Positions 26,149 through 34,270 of a stretch of 64,000 nucleotides of DNA are shown piece by piece. The first letter of the stretch is position 1, and each line of letters begins with the position of its first letter. Both the position numbers and the translations under genes were made by a program. This stretch comes from Flavobacterium sp. HBTb2-11-1 (GTDB lineage: Bacteria > Bacteroidota > Bacteroidia > Flavobacteriales > Flavobacteriaceae). Location of the stretch: the NCBI RefSeq assembly GCF_009826975.1, contig NZ_WUMO01000006.1, positions 124,001-188,000 on the forward strand. The letters are read 5' to 3'. The notes below the pieces were generated by a model that worked only from the letters and a program-made list of their open reading frames with translations, was not told the origin of the DNA and made no database searches.

Positions 26149-26185
26149 AAAAGCTGTTTCAAATAATTGAAGCAGCTTTTTTTTT
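26149..26185 (+). terminator. ompA terminator; left boundary of a bracketed cassette
   Basis: AAAAGCTGTTTCAA pairs with TTGAAGCAGCTTTT, then T9. The block TAATTGAAGCAGC plus a T run occurs again at 30471-30491, on the other side of four minus-strand genes. Confidence 0.8.
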
Positions 26186-26243
26186 AATAATTGATCGTAT
26201 AACAATCAGAATAAACTATTTTTTAATATCGAAATATATTCTT

Positions 26244-27275
26244 TTAATCATCATAGTATTCAATTTTTCGCTCTATTATGTGATTTATAATATTGTGCAT
26301 ACTGTATGTTTTTCTTATCCAATTATTAAACCTATCATTTGTAGTTTCGATATTTGTGGTGAGTATACTTTCCTTTTCATTTTTATGAGTTGTCCATTTT
26401 GTGATAATGGTTTTAGGGTTTGTGAACGTATTATAATAACTTTCAATCTCTTTTTTATCATTATATCTATAATGTAATTTTGATATGGAATCTTTTACAA
26501 TACTTAGTATTTCTAATTGATCTAATTTATTGTTATTATATATTTCAGTGATTTTCACGTCGGAAAACTTATTTTTTATTTGTTTTAAAACTTCTTTACG
26601 TGAATATTCACTTAGAATTTTTATGATGATAGTAGTGTCTAGAATAGTTTTATACTCGTACAAAGTTTTTCCTTCTGGGTAAAAAGATAATTGAAAAGAA
26701 TTATTTGATTTATCGGACGTCATAGTTTCGGCAGAATCGTTGTTTTGAGCAAAATATAAGTCTTCACTGATTTTATTGTCATTGTTGTATTTATAAAGTC
26801 TATATTCTTGTAAAGTGTCATTTATATAATGTTCATGTTTGACAACTTGATCATTACTGAATATATTGATAAATTTTTCTCTGTACTTTTTATTAGGATT
26901 TATGATTGTGGAATCAGGAAGTTCTCTTTTTTTACTAAAATATTGATTGGTAATATCAACTATTTTTGAACCGTCATTCTTGGAAATGCTTTTTATCCTT
27001 TCCAAATTATCAAATTCAATTATTTGCCAGTAATTATAATGTAAATCATTATTCTTCTTTAATGATTTTATTTTTCCTTTTTTAGAAAAATCAATTTCTG
27101 AAATAGCTTTGACGGTATCTTTGTCATTTAAATAAAAATTTTTGATTGTAATTTTTTTCACAGAGCCTTTAAAATCAATTTCTTTAGGAATTATTTCTAG
27201 TTTATTTATTGTGTTGATTTGAGATAAAAGTAACTCAGTATATAACAGAAAGAAAAGATAGAATAGTTTTTTCAT
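26244..27275 (-). CDS. hypothetical exported protein
   Basis: 343 residues, Lys/Asn/Ile rich, with an N-terminal signal (LFYLFFLLYTELLLSQ). The chain contains repeated short beta motifs with YD/YN signatures (LHYNYWQIIEFDNLERIKSI, YRLYKYNNDNKISEDLYF, LHYRYNDKKEIESYY) similar to RHS/YD-type or TANFOR-like repeats, but no named domain is recognised. Codon and base use is more AT-rich than in the neighbours outside the cassette. It is the last of four genes on this strand, 67 bp after the next one. Confidence 0.7.
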   Translation of the reverse strand: MKKLFYLFFLLYTELLLSQINTINKLEIIPKEIDFKGSVKKITIKNFYLNDKDTVKAISEIDFSKKGKIKSLKKNNDLHYNYWQIIEFDNLERIKSISKNDGSKIVDITNQYFSKKRELPDSTIINPNKKYREKFINIFSNDQVVKHEHYINDTLQEYRLYKYNNDNKISEDLYFAQNNDSAETMTSDKSNNSFQLSFYPEGKTLYEYKTILDTTIIIKILSEYSRKEVLKQIKNKFSDVKITEIYNNNKLDQLEILSIVKDSISKLHYRYNDKKEIESYYNTFTNPKTIITKWTTHKNEKESILTTNIETTNDRFNNWIRKTYSMHNIINHIIERKIEYYDD

Positions 27276-27342
27276 AACGTTTTAGTTTTTAATCTTGGCA
27301 GATATTTGTCAAATCGGGTTACTTATTAATTAGTAAAAACGA

Positions 27343-27816
27343 TTATTCGATTTCAGGGCAATGTCCCATATAAACTACTTCATACAGTATTATCTTTCTT
27401 TTTTTTTCTGTAAAATCAAGAATGTAAAATACTTTGTTTTGTGCTAAAATTTCGCAGTTTATCTCTTCATTATTATATTGGTTTATTAACTCAGGCATGA
27501 TTATTTTATTTCTAATCCTTTTCAAGAATGCTTTATTTAATATTTTTCTTTGAGATTTAATGTTGGTATCTTTCTTTTCCCATCCTTTAAATTCTACATG
27601 AAAAAATGATAAAAAAATATTTTTGAGTTGAAAATTAAAAGATTTTTCTTTAAAATCAGTTGGATTTATTCTTGTTTGAATATTGTGTTTTTTTTCATTT
27701 TCTTTTCCGTAATAAGGGATATATATTGTGTCTAATTTTTTTAAATACTCTAAATTCTGGCTAAACACATTTAGTGAAATAATGAATGCCATAATTAAAT
27801 AAAAAATGTTTTTCAT
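27343..27816 (-). CDS. hypothetical exported protein
   Basis: 157 residues with a signal peptide (FYLIMAFIISLNVFSQ). Highly basic and Asn/Ile rich, no recognised domain; two cysteines, at NCEIL and HCPEIE. It starts 2 bp after the metallopeptidase stop codon, so the two must be translated from one mRNA, and it may be a partner or inhibitor of it. This coupling is the only clue to function. Confidence 0.7.
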   Translation of the reverse strand: MKNIFYLIMAFIISLNVFSQNLEYLKKLDTIYIPYYGKENEKKHNIQTRINPTDFKEKSFNFQLKNIFLSFFHVEFKGWEKKDTNIKSQRKILNKAFLKRIRNKIIMPELINQYNNEEINCEILAQNKVFYILDFTEKKRKIILYEVVYMGHCPEIE

Positions 27817-27818
27817 TT

Positions 27819-29312
27819 CTAATTTTTTTTATCAAGCCATGTACGACCATGTTGAATGTATAATTGCATTTTGAACAAGGCATCTGAATCTTTAGGAAAA
27901 TCTTTTTTATAAGAGATAGTCTCGTCTAATCCTTGTAAACTTATGGATTCAAAATAATTTTTCCAATTCCAAATTTCAGATGATGATTGGTCTTTCGTCG
28001 TATAAACAGTTAAAGATTCTACCTCACTTCTTCCTATCGGAAAAGTTAAAAAATCCCTAGATTCGGTTAATATCTTTGTTATAGTTGGAATCATATTATT
28101 GTACATAAAATCATGTTGTTCTTCCGCAGTAGGATATTTTTTGTTTAGTAAACTTACGATATCTTTCTCTCCTACAATAGGATTGTTAGAGATAGTAAAT
28201 AAATAAGCATGAATAAATTCATGAATAATAGTTCGAGCATTTTCAATTCTAGTTTGTTTTATACTACTATCGTTTAATTTCTTTTTGTTAATTTGAATTA
28301 AAGTATATGGCAAATTTGGATCATAAATTGTATTGGCGTTTATTTCTTTAGTTGGATCTTTAGAGTCATAAACTGCGTCAACAAGCTCAAATTTCACATT
28401 AAACCTAGAGTTATTTCCAAATAGATCAATAAATAATTTTTGAAATTCATTAGATTTTGATAAACCATCATAAATTTCTTTAAATTTTTGATTCTCTGGT
28501 AAATTGATATTGTCATAAATAGCTGTCAAATCTACATTCACTGGAGACTTCTGTGAATATATAAAATTTTGTATAGAATTATTAAGCTGTTTTACTATAG
28601 TAAATTGTCCGTCCTCAATGTTGTACAACATTTGTAATGTAAAAGCTTTATTTGCAGGTGTAAAACCTTCATTGTTCAAAAAATCTATCAATGCTTTGCT
28701 ATATTGATAATTGTTTATTATAGTATATTTTTCTAAAGCTGAAAATTGATAATCAGGCTTAAACATTTTTTGCAGTGCAATATAGATTCCTTCGCCTGTA
28801 TTACCATAAGATGTTCCGCCACCGGAACCTCCTGTCCAGCTAGATTTAGTTGCAGGTGTTGTTGGGCTAGGCTCAGGATCACTATATCCATCTCCAGAGC
28901 AGCCGCAACTTGTAAAAACATTTGGGTAATCACAACCACCAGTAGCATGTGTAGAATGACAACTGCAATCACTATATACAGTTACGCAGTAACAGTCAAT
29001 TCTAGCTGTTTTGCTTGGAGTGTAATTAGCTTGATGTCCATGAAATGGAGAGGCAGAATATCTTATAGTCCCATTATCCATTCCTTCAATCGTTACTAAT
29101 TTTATATCAACATTTGTATCAGTTATTTCTACAGATAAATTATTTAAAATATTAGAGCGCTTTTCAGAAGTTATGTATAACGGAATACTATAAGCGGCTT
29201 CATTTTTGTCATTTTTGATAGCGGTTATATTTTTATGATCAAAATAATAATCTGTACTTCCAGAGTTTGTCTTAAGATTAGAAACAGGATTGTTTTCTAT
29301 AAACAGAGCCAA
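27819..29312 (-). CDS. HExxH zinc-metallopeptidase-like protein (frame-shifted lipoprotein)
   Basis: 497 residues read from a TTG at 29312; the true protein probably begins at 29476 (see next entry) but is cut off from it by a one-base frameshift at about 29332. The zinc motif IIHEFIHAYL has His364, Glu365 and His368; His393 in EEQHDFMYN is a likely third ligand. Before it lies a cysteine-rich stretch (about residues 107-138: CYCVTVYSDCSCHSTHATGG, then CDYPNVFTSCGCSG) and a Ser/Pro/Gly linker. Family is not named. The gene precedes two exported proteins on the same strand. If the frameshift is real the mature protein is unlikely to be exported. Confidence 0.72.
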   Translation of the reverse strand: MALFIENNPVSNLKTNSGSTDYYFDHKNITAIKNDKNEAAYSIPLYITSEKRSNILNNLSVEITDTNVDIKLVTIEGMDNGTIRYSASPFHGHQANYTPSKTARIDCYCVTVYSDCSCHSTHATGGCDYPNVFTSCGCSGDGYSDPEPSPTTPATKSSWTGGSGGGTSYGNTGEGIYIALQKMFKPDYQFSALEKYTIINNYQYSKALIDFLNNEGFTPANKAFTLQMLYNIEDGQFTIVKQLNNSIQNFIYSQKSPVNVDLTAIYDNINLPENQKFKEIYDGLSKSNEFQKLFIDLFGNNSRFNVKFELVDAVYDSKDPTKEINANTIYDPNLPYTLIQINKKKLNDSSIKQTRIENARTIIHEFIHAYLFTISNNPIVGEKDIVSLLNKKYPTAEEQHDFMYNNMIPTITKILTESRDFLTFPIGRSEVESLTVYTTKDQSSSEIWNWKNYFESISLQGLDETISYKKDFPKDSDALFKMQLYIQHGRTWLDKKN

Positions 29313-29329
29313 TTCTGGATCTCTATTTT

Positions 29330-29476
29330 TTAATTTTCAAGTAATTCATTTAAGGTTACTTTTTCAGAATAAGTTGAGCTTTTAGGATTGGACTGGTTTC
29401 CTATTTCTTCATTAATTCCGCAAGAATTAATTATCAATGTAATGGTGATTAAGAAATAAATTTTTAGGCGTTTCAT
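29330..29476 (-). pseudogene. detached lipoprotein N-terminus of the HExxH gene
   Basis: 48 residues, starting MKRLKIYFLITITLIINSCG (lipoprotein signal, Cys19), ending ...VTLNELLEN then TAA. In the frame of the next ORF the codons just past this point read LKNRDPELALFIENNP, so adding one base (AATTTAAAA instead of AATTAAAA) would fuse both into one lipoprotein of about 560 residues with the natural run LNELLENLKNRDPELA. This is a frameshift by sequence; a sequencing error is possible. Confidence 0.75.
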
Positions 29477-29514
29477 TTTTTTGTTTGGCTTTAGTAGTAA
29501 ATATATATTAGGTT

Positions 29515-30360
29515 TTATTTTGATTTTTCATAAAAAGCATAAAGCTGATTGCAGTTTTCAATAACATTTTCTAAATCATTTTCTCTTAAAAATTGTTCTA
29601 CAATGGCTGCATCTTCTAAATTGCTTTTAACGGATAGGTATTTTAAGAACCAATATTGATAAGTATTAGATTGTGCGATGAATTCTGGGTTTATTTTTGA
29701 AATCTTTTTGTTCAGTTTGTCAAAATCAAAATGATAGGCAAGTTCGTATAATGAAATAAGCTCCAGTTTTTGTTTTTTTTCATTATAATCCTCTTCGTTT
29801 TTTTTTAATTCATCTTTTGCTTCTTTTAAATAATCGGATCCAACTTGAATTATTTTCCCTTTTATATTTTTATCAACCAATAAAGAGTAAGTGTAATATT
29901 TTTGAGCAGCGCGTATGGCCGTAGTATATTTTTTTGATGTATAGTAATTAGAAAGTTCTGTTGAAAGATATTCTGTAGATAAGCTAAACTGTATCAACTC
30001 TATTTTGAGTTTAGCAGGTGTTTGATAACCTGAAAATCGATGTAAGACTTTGCCGTTTGCATCTATAACCATCATACTAGGAAGCTCTCTAATTTGATAT
30101 TTGAGCGCAAAATCATTATTTCGATCGACATCAATTTTAAGTTGAACATAATTTTGAATCACATTTTGAACCTGAGTATCATTCCAAGATGTCAAATCCA
30201 TTTCTCTACATGGACCACACCATCTTGCAGTAAAATCAACAATAATTAATTTATTTGTTGCTAAAGCCTCCTGCTGAGCTTCTGTGAAAGAAGTAAGCCA
30301 AGTTGCTTTAATGGAATTTGAGGTAAAAACAAGTAATATTATGAGTAAAAAATTTCGCAT
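29515..30360 (-). CDS. exported thioredoxin-family protein with helical C-terminus
   Basis: 281 residues from the ATG at 30360 (two codons further upstream only a TTG is available). Signal peptide FLLIILLVFTSNSIKA, then a thioredoxin domain with active site TARWCGPCREMD and cis-Pro loop IRELPSMMVID. The last 150 or so residues are a charged helical region (DYLKEAKDELKKNEEDYNEKKQ) of unknown role. It is the first of the four genes of the cassette on this strand, 38 bp before the lipoprotein start at 29476, and could handle disulfides in the Cys-rich neighbour. Confidence 0.85.
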   Translation of the reverse strand: MRNFLLIILLVFTSNSIKATWLTSFTEAQQEALATNKLIIVDFTARWCGPCREMDLTSWNDTQVQNVIQNYVQLKIDVDRNNDFALKYQIRELPSMMVIDANGKVLHRFSGYQTPAKLKIELIQFSLSTEYLSTELSNYYTSKKYTTAIRAAQKYYTYSLLVDKNIKGKIIQVGSDYLKEAKDELKKNEEDYNEKKQKLELISLYELAYHFDFDKLNKKISKINPEFIAQSNTYQYWFLKYLSVKSNLEDAAIVEQFLRENDLENVIENCNQLYAFYEKSK

Positions 30361-30429
30361 TTGCAATTATTAATTTAAAGTAAATAAAGTAAAAAAAGGA
30401 TTACAAGCAAAAGAATAGCGTTAATTTTT

Positions 30430-30491
30430 GATTTATTTTCTCACAATAAACTATCTTAAGTGCAGTTTCATAATTGAAGCAGCTTTTTTTT
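30430..30491 (+). repeat. second copy of ompA terminator region; right boundary of cassette
   Basis: CACAATAAACTATC, then CAGTTTCATAATTGAAGCAGC and T8, echoes 26130-26185 (AATAAATTATC, CTGTTTCAAATAATTGAAGC, AGC, T9). The last 20 or so bases are identical. Here the left stem arm is damaged, so it is a poor terminator. It brackets the four genes at 26244-30360 in direct orientation. Confidence 0.65.
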
Positions 30492-30539
30492 GACTTTAGA
30501 AATTAAACATTGTAAATTTGACGTCTCATATTACAACTC

Positions 30540-31490
30540 ATGCTCGACATACAAAATATATCTTTTTCGTACACCGAAAGTCCCGTTATAAAAAACATTT
30601 CTTTTTCTATTGAAAAAGGCCAGAATATTGCCATTATTGGTGAGAGTGGCTGCGGAAAAAGTACGCTGCTCAAGCTTATATATGGACTTTATGATCTAGA
30701 CGAGGGAAAGATTTTTTATGGGGATAAACCAGTTTTGGGACCAAAGTTTAATTTGATTCCGGGAATGCCTTACATGAAATATCTGGCTCAGGATTTTGAT
30801 TTGTCTCCATACGAGACTGTTGCAGAAAACGTCGGTAAGTTTCTATCAAATGGTTTTGCAAACATGAAAAAACTTCGTGTTCAAGAATTATTGGAAATGG
30901 TAGAAATGGAGCAGTTTTCCAATGTGAAAACAAAATTCTTGAGTGGAGGACAGCAGCAAAGAGTGGCTTTGGTAAGAGTTTTGGCTTTAGAACCAGAAGT
31001 GATTTTACTGGATGAACCATTCAGTCAGATTGATGCTTTTAGAAAAAATGCTTTACGCCGTAACTTATTTCGTTACTTAAAGCAAAAAGGAATTACCTGC
31101 ATTATTGCAACGCATGACAGTACCGATGCTTTGTCTTTTGCAGATCAGGCCATAGTGATGCGAAACGGAGAAGTGCTAGTTAAGGATGATCCCGCAAAAA
31201 TATATGAAGACCCGAAAATTAAATATGTCGCTTCTTTGTTTGGTGAAGTGAATGAAATTCCGACTCATTTATTATTGTCATATGAAGACGAAACTCATAA
31301 AACATTAGTTTATCCACACCAATTTAAAATGGTTTCAGAGTCAAAATTGATGGTGAAAATTAGGAGAACTTATTTTAGAGGAAGCCATTATTTGATTGAA
31401 ACGGTTTATAAGAGGCAATTGATTTTCTTTGAAAGCGAAATAGATTTACCGCTCGAACAAGAAGTGTTTTTAGCTTTAAATTATTTATAA
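30540..31490 (+). CDS. ABC transporter ATP-binding protein (FbpC/PotA-like)
   Basis: 316 residues. Walker A GESGCGKST, Q-loop YLAQDFDLSPYETVAENV, signature LSGGQQQRVALVRVLAL, Walker B VILLDEPFSQID and H-loop ATHDSTDA are all intact. The C-terminal 85 residues after EIPTHLLLSYEDE form a TOBE-like regulatory domain, as in importers of iron, sulfate, molybdate or polyamine. No permease or binding protein is encoded nearby, so the substrate is unknown. Confidence 0.9.
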   Translation: MLDIQNISFSYTESPVIKNISFSIEKGQNIAIIGESGCGKSTLLKLIYGLYDLDEGKIFYGDKPVLGPKFNLIPGMPYMKYLAQDFDLSPYETVAENVGKFLSNGFANMKKLRVQELLEMVEMEQFSNVKTKFLSGGQQQRVALVRVLALEPEVILLDEPFSQIDAFRKNALRRNLFRYLKQKGITCIIATHDSTDALSFADQAIVMRNGEVLVKDDPAKIYEDPKIKYVASLFGEVNEIPTHLLLSYEDETHKTLVYPHQFKMVSESKLMVKIRRTYFRGSHYLIETVYKRQLIFFESEIDLPLEQEVFLALNYL

Positions 31491-31542
31491 CTTGGGAATG
31501 TCTCAATTAGAAAATTAGATAATTTCTAATTGTTAAAATAAT

Positions 31543-31575
31543 AAACCCGACAGCTTTCTGAAACCTGTCGGGTTT
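31543..31575. terminator. bidirectional terminator
   Basis: AAACCCGACAG and CTGTCGGGTTT, an 11-bp GC-rich stem between the convergent ABC ATPase and S9 peptidase genes. Confidence 0.85.
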
Positions 31576-31597
31576 ACTTTTGGAATTAATTAGGAAT

Positions 31598-34009
31598 TTA
31601 GTTTTTCAGATACTTTTCTAAAAACTGATCTTGCTCCCAAAGCAAATGAAGAATATTTTCTTTAGCAACATAGCCATGAGATTCTTTTGGAAGAATAACC
31701 ATTCTTGCAGGCGCTCCTAAACCTTTTAATGCTTGAAAATAACGTTCCGTCTGCAAAGTAAAAGTTCCAGGGTTATTATCAGCTTCTCCGTGCACCAATA
31801 AAATTGGAGTTTTCATTTTTTCTGCATTCATAAATGGAGACATTGCATTGTAAACTTCTGGAGCCTCCCAGTAGTTTCTTTGCTCAGATTGGAATCCGAA
31901 TGGGGTTAAAGTTCTATTGTAAGCCCCACTTCTCGCAATTCCGCAGGCAAAAAGATTGGAATGCGTCAATAAATTTGCTGTCATAAATGCTCCGTAAGAG
32001 TGTCCGCCAACAGCTACTTTTTTACGATTAATATAACCCAAAGCGTCAACCGCGTCAATAGCCGCCGCTGCATTATCTACCAATTGCGAAATAAAGTTGT
32101 CGTTTGGTTCTGTTGTTCCTTCGCCAATAATTGGGAAAGCGGCATCGTCTAAAACAACATATCCTTTTGTAACCCAGTATACAAACGATCCATAATAAGG
32201 GAATGTGAATTCGTTAGAATTTTGAGTCGATTGCGAAGCGCTGTTTCGATCTTTATATTCTGCAGGATAAGCCCAAATCAGTAGCGGCAATTTTTCTTTT
32301 TTAGCTTTATCGTAACCAGCAGGAAGATATAAGGTTCCTGAAAGTTCCAAACCGTCTTTACGTTTGTACTTAATTACTTCTTTGCTAACATTTTTAATGC
32401 TTTCAAACGGATTTTTGAAATCAGTAACTTGTGTTAAGCTGTTTTGTTTTTTAATATTTCTGAAATAATAATTAGGATATTCTGTCTTTGACTGAATTTG
32501 AACTAATATTTTTCCAGATTTAAAATCTTCAATTTCTAAAATATCTTCTTTTTTGTCTTTGTATGGAGAAGTATAAATACGTTTTGATTTTAAAGTTTCC
32601 AGATTGAATTCGTCAACAAAAGGGAATTGTCCGTCTTTAGTATAACCTTCACCAATTCTGTACAGATTATTTTTTTCGATAGCTAAAACATATTTATTGT
32701 AGGCATTTTTTCTTGTTTCGAAAACTCCTGGATCTGAATAAACATCCTGAGAATTTCTATCGGTAATCAATTTTGGCTGCTGACTTGGATTTGATGGATT
32801 TATCAAAAATGTTTTGGTGTTTCTCGTGTCGTACCATTCTTCTGAAAGAACGGCTAGATTATCATCTCCCCAAATAATGTCGCTAAAACGCTGCGGTGTT
32901 TTTGCTAATGAATAAGCTTCTTTGTCGAAAGGTGCATCCCAAAGAAAAACTTCATCTCTAAAATCAACTTTATTTGCTGGATCACCTTCATCTAGAGCCA
33001 CAACATAAGATAAAGTTGCAGGTTTGTCGTTTCTCCAAGCCATTTCTCTTTTTCCTTTTCGGACAGCCATAAAACCTTTAGGCATAATTTCATTTAAAGA
33101 AACCTCATTTACCGTTTTAATTTCTCTTCCGCTTAAATCATAAACAATGGTTTTGGATGGAAATCTATTTAATGGAACTACATAAGAAAATGGTTTTTGA
33201 ATGGTTGTCAGCATGATGTAATTGCCATCTGGCGAGATTCTTTCTCCGGCAAACATAGCCGCTTCTTTATATAAAACAGCGTCGCCATTTAGTTTTATTT
33301 TATATAATTCAGAAGTGATGCAGTTTTCAAAATTAGCCTCGTCATTTTTGTTTTTCAACATATCAGGATAGGTTCTGTTTTGTGATTTTTCTCCTGAAGT
33401 GTTAGAAATAATCGGACCTGTTGGGAGATCTTTTTTAGAATCCAAAAGTGGCTGTCTATTTTTAGGAAGCATTTTTACTAATATAGTTTCACTATCCAAA
33501 AACCAGCTAAACGGATTTCCAAGATTTGCATTTACTCTAGCCTCTGTAAGTTTTGTAGCTTGTGCTGTTGCCACATCCAAAACCCAAAGTTCAACCCCAG
33601 AATTTGTAGTATGGGAGAATAGGATTTTTTTGTCGTTTGGCGACCAAAGAATGTTTGTTATTTTTGGATTTTCAGGCAGGCCTTTTACCTGAATTTCTTC
33701 CTTACCGCTTATTTTTCTTAGTTTTAAGTTATTTAGATAAGTTACAGTACTTGAGATATTAGTAACGGGATTAATTCTTAAGCCTGCTAAACGAACTTCA
33801 TCTTGATTGAGGTCGTCTAGTGTTTTATAGGTACTGCGATACATTAAAAGCATGTTTTCTTTTTTGGTATCCATAGATACAGAAGGCGCTCTTTGGTAAT
33901 CTGCCAAATCTAAAATAGATTTAGAAGGTTTTTGATAAGTTAGATTCTCTTGAGCAAAAGAGAAAAAACTTATATTTAGAAATAAAAACAGCGTAATCTT
34001 TAATTTCAT
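31598..34009 (-). CDS. exported prolyl-oligopeptidase family (S9) peptidase
   Basis: 803 residues with a signal peptide (ITLFLFLNISFFSFAQ). A beta-propeller of about 500 residues precedes an alpha/beta hydrolase domain. The nucleophile Ser is at about 671 in VGGHSYGAFMTANLL; Asp is in LLVHGEADNNPGT and His in PKESHGYV. The length and the GHSYGAF form resemble S9D glutamyl-type peptidases. It likely cleaves peptides in the periplasm. Single gene, convergent with the ABC ATPase gene. Confidence 0.92.
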   Translation of the reverse strand: MKLKITLFLFLNISFFSFAQENLTYQKPSKSILDLADYQRAPSVSMDTKKENMLLMYRSTYKTLDDLNQDEVRLAGLRINPVTNISSTVTYLNNLKLRKISGKEEIQVKGLPENPKITNILWSPNDKKILFSHTTNSGVELWVLDVATAQATKLTEARVNANLGNPFSWFLDSETILVKMLPKNRQPLLDSKKDLPTGPIISNTSGEKSQNRTYPDMLKNKNDEANFENCITSELYKIKLNGDAVLYKEAAMFAGERISPDGNYIMLTTIQKPFSYVVPLNRFPSKTIVYDLSGREIKTVNEVSLNEIMPKGFMAVRKGKREMAWRNDKPATLSYVVALDEGDPANKVDFRDEVFLWDAPFDKEAYSLAKTPQRFSDIIWGDDNLAVLSEEWYDTRNTKTFLINPSNPSQQPKLITDRNSQDVYSDPGVFETRKNAYNKYVLAIEKNNLYRIGEGYTKDGQFPFVDEFNLETLKSKRIYTSPYKDKKEDILEIEDFKSGKILVQIQSKTEYPNYYFRNIKKQNSLTQVTDFKNPFESIKNVSKEVIKYKRKDGLELSGTLYLPAGYDKAKKEKLPLLIWAYPAEYKDRNSASQSTQNSNEFTFPYYGSFVYWVTKGYVVLDDAAFPIIGEGTTEPNDNFISQLVDNAAAAIDAVDALGYINRKKVAVGGHSYGAFMTANLLTHSNLFACGIARSGAYNRTLTPFGFQSEQRNYWEAPEVYNAMSPFMNAEKMKTPILLVHGEADNNPGTFTLQTERYFQALKGLGAPARMVILPKESHGYVAKENILHLLWEQDQFLEKYLKN

Positions 34010-34208
34010 AGTTTAAATTTTAGGAGTTTGTAATAGTATTCAAAATGTTTGTCTAAAATACTTTTATGTTGTTACATCTAATGCGTGATTTTTAATTTTT
34101 TTCAATGTTTGCGTCTGAATGCTGTCTTTTCAAGAAGTAAATGATTATAAGTGGTTGTATAATTAGAATATATTAAATTGCTAATAACGAAAAAAATAGT
34201 ATTTTGTA

Positions 34209-34238
34209 TACGTATATTTTAAAGTATGCGTAAATTTG
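34209..34238 (+). promoter_or_regulatory. fabH promoter with overlapping dyad
   Basis: -7 element TAAATTTG at 34231-34238; a TTTG lies at 34203-34206 with a long 24-bp spacer. TACGTATA (34209-34216) and TATGCGTA (34225-34232) form an inverted repeat with one mismatch, ending inside the -7, as an operator would. Regulator unknown. Confidence 0.45.
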
Positions 34239-34270
34239 CAATCCAAATTTTTAATAAATAATAATTGATT

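Noticed and set aside
29325..29345. Programmed -1 frameshift joining the lipoprotein start to the HExxH ORF
   Set aside because: The junction CTT GAA AAT TAA has no X_XXY_YYZ heptamer in frame and the A6 run lies after the stop codon; a plain one-base loss is simpler.
26149..30492. Prophage or insertion sequence as cause of the bracketed cassette
   Set aside because: No integrase, transposase, phage structural gene or terminal inverted repeat was seen inside or at the edges.
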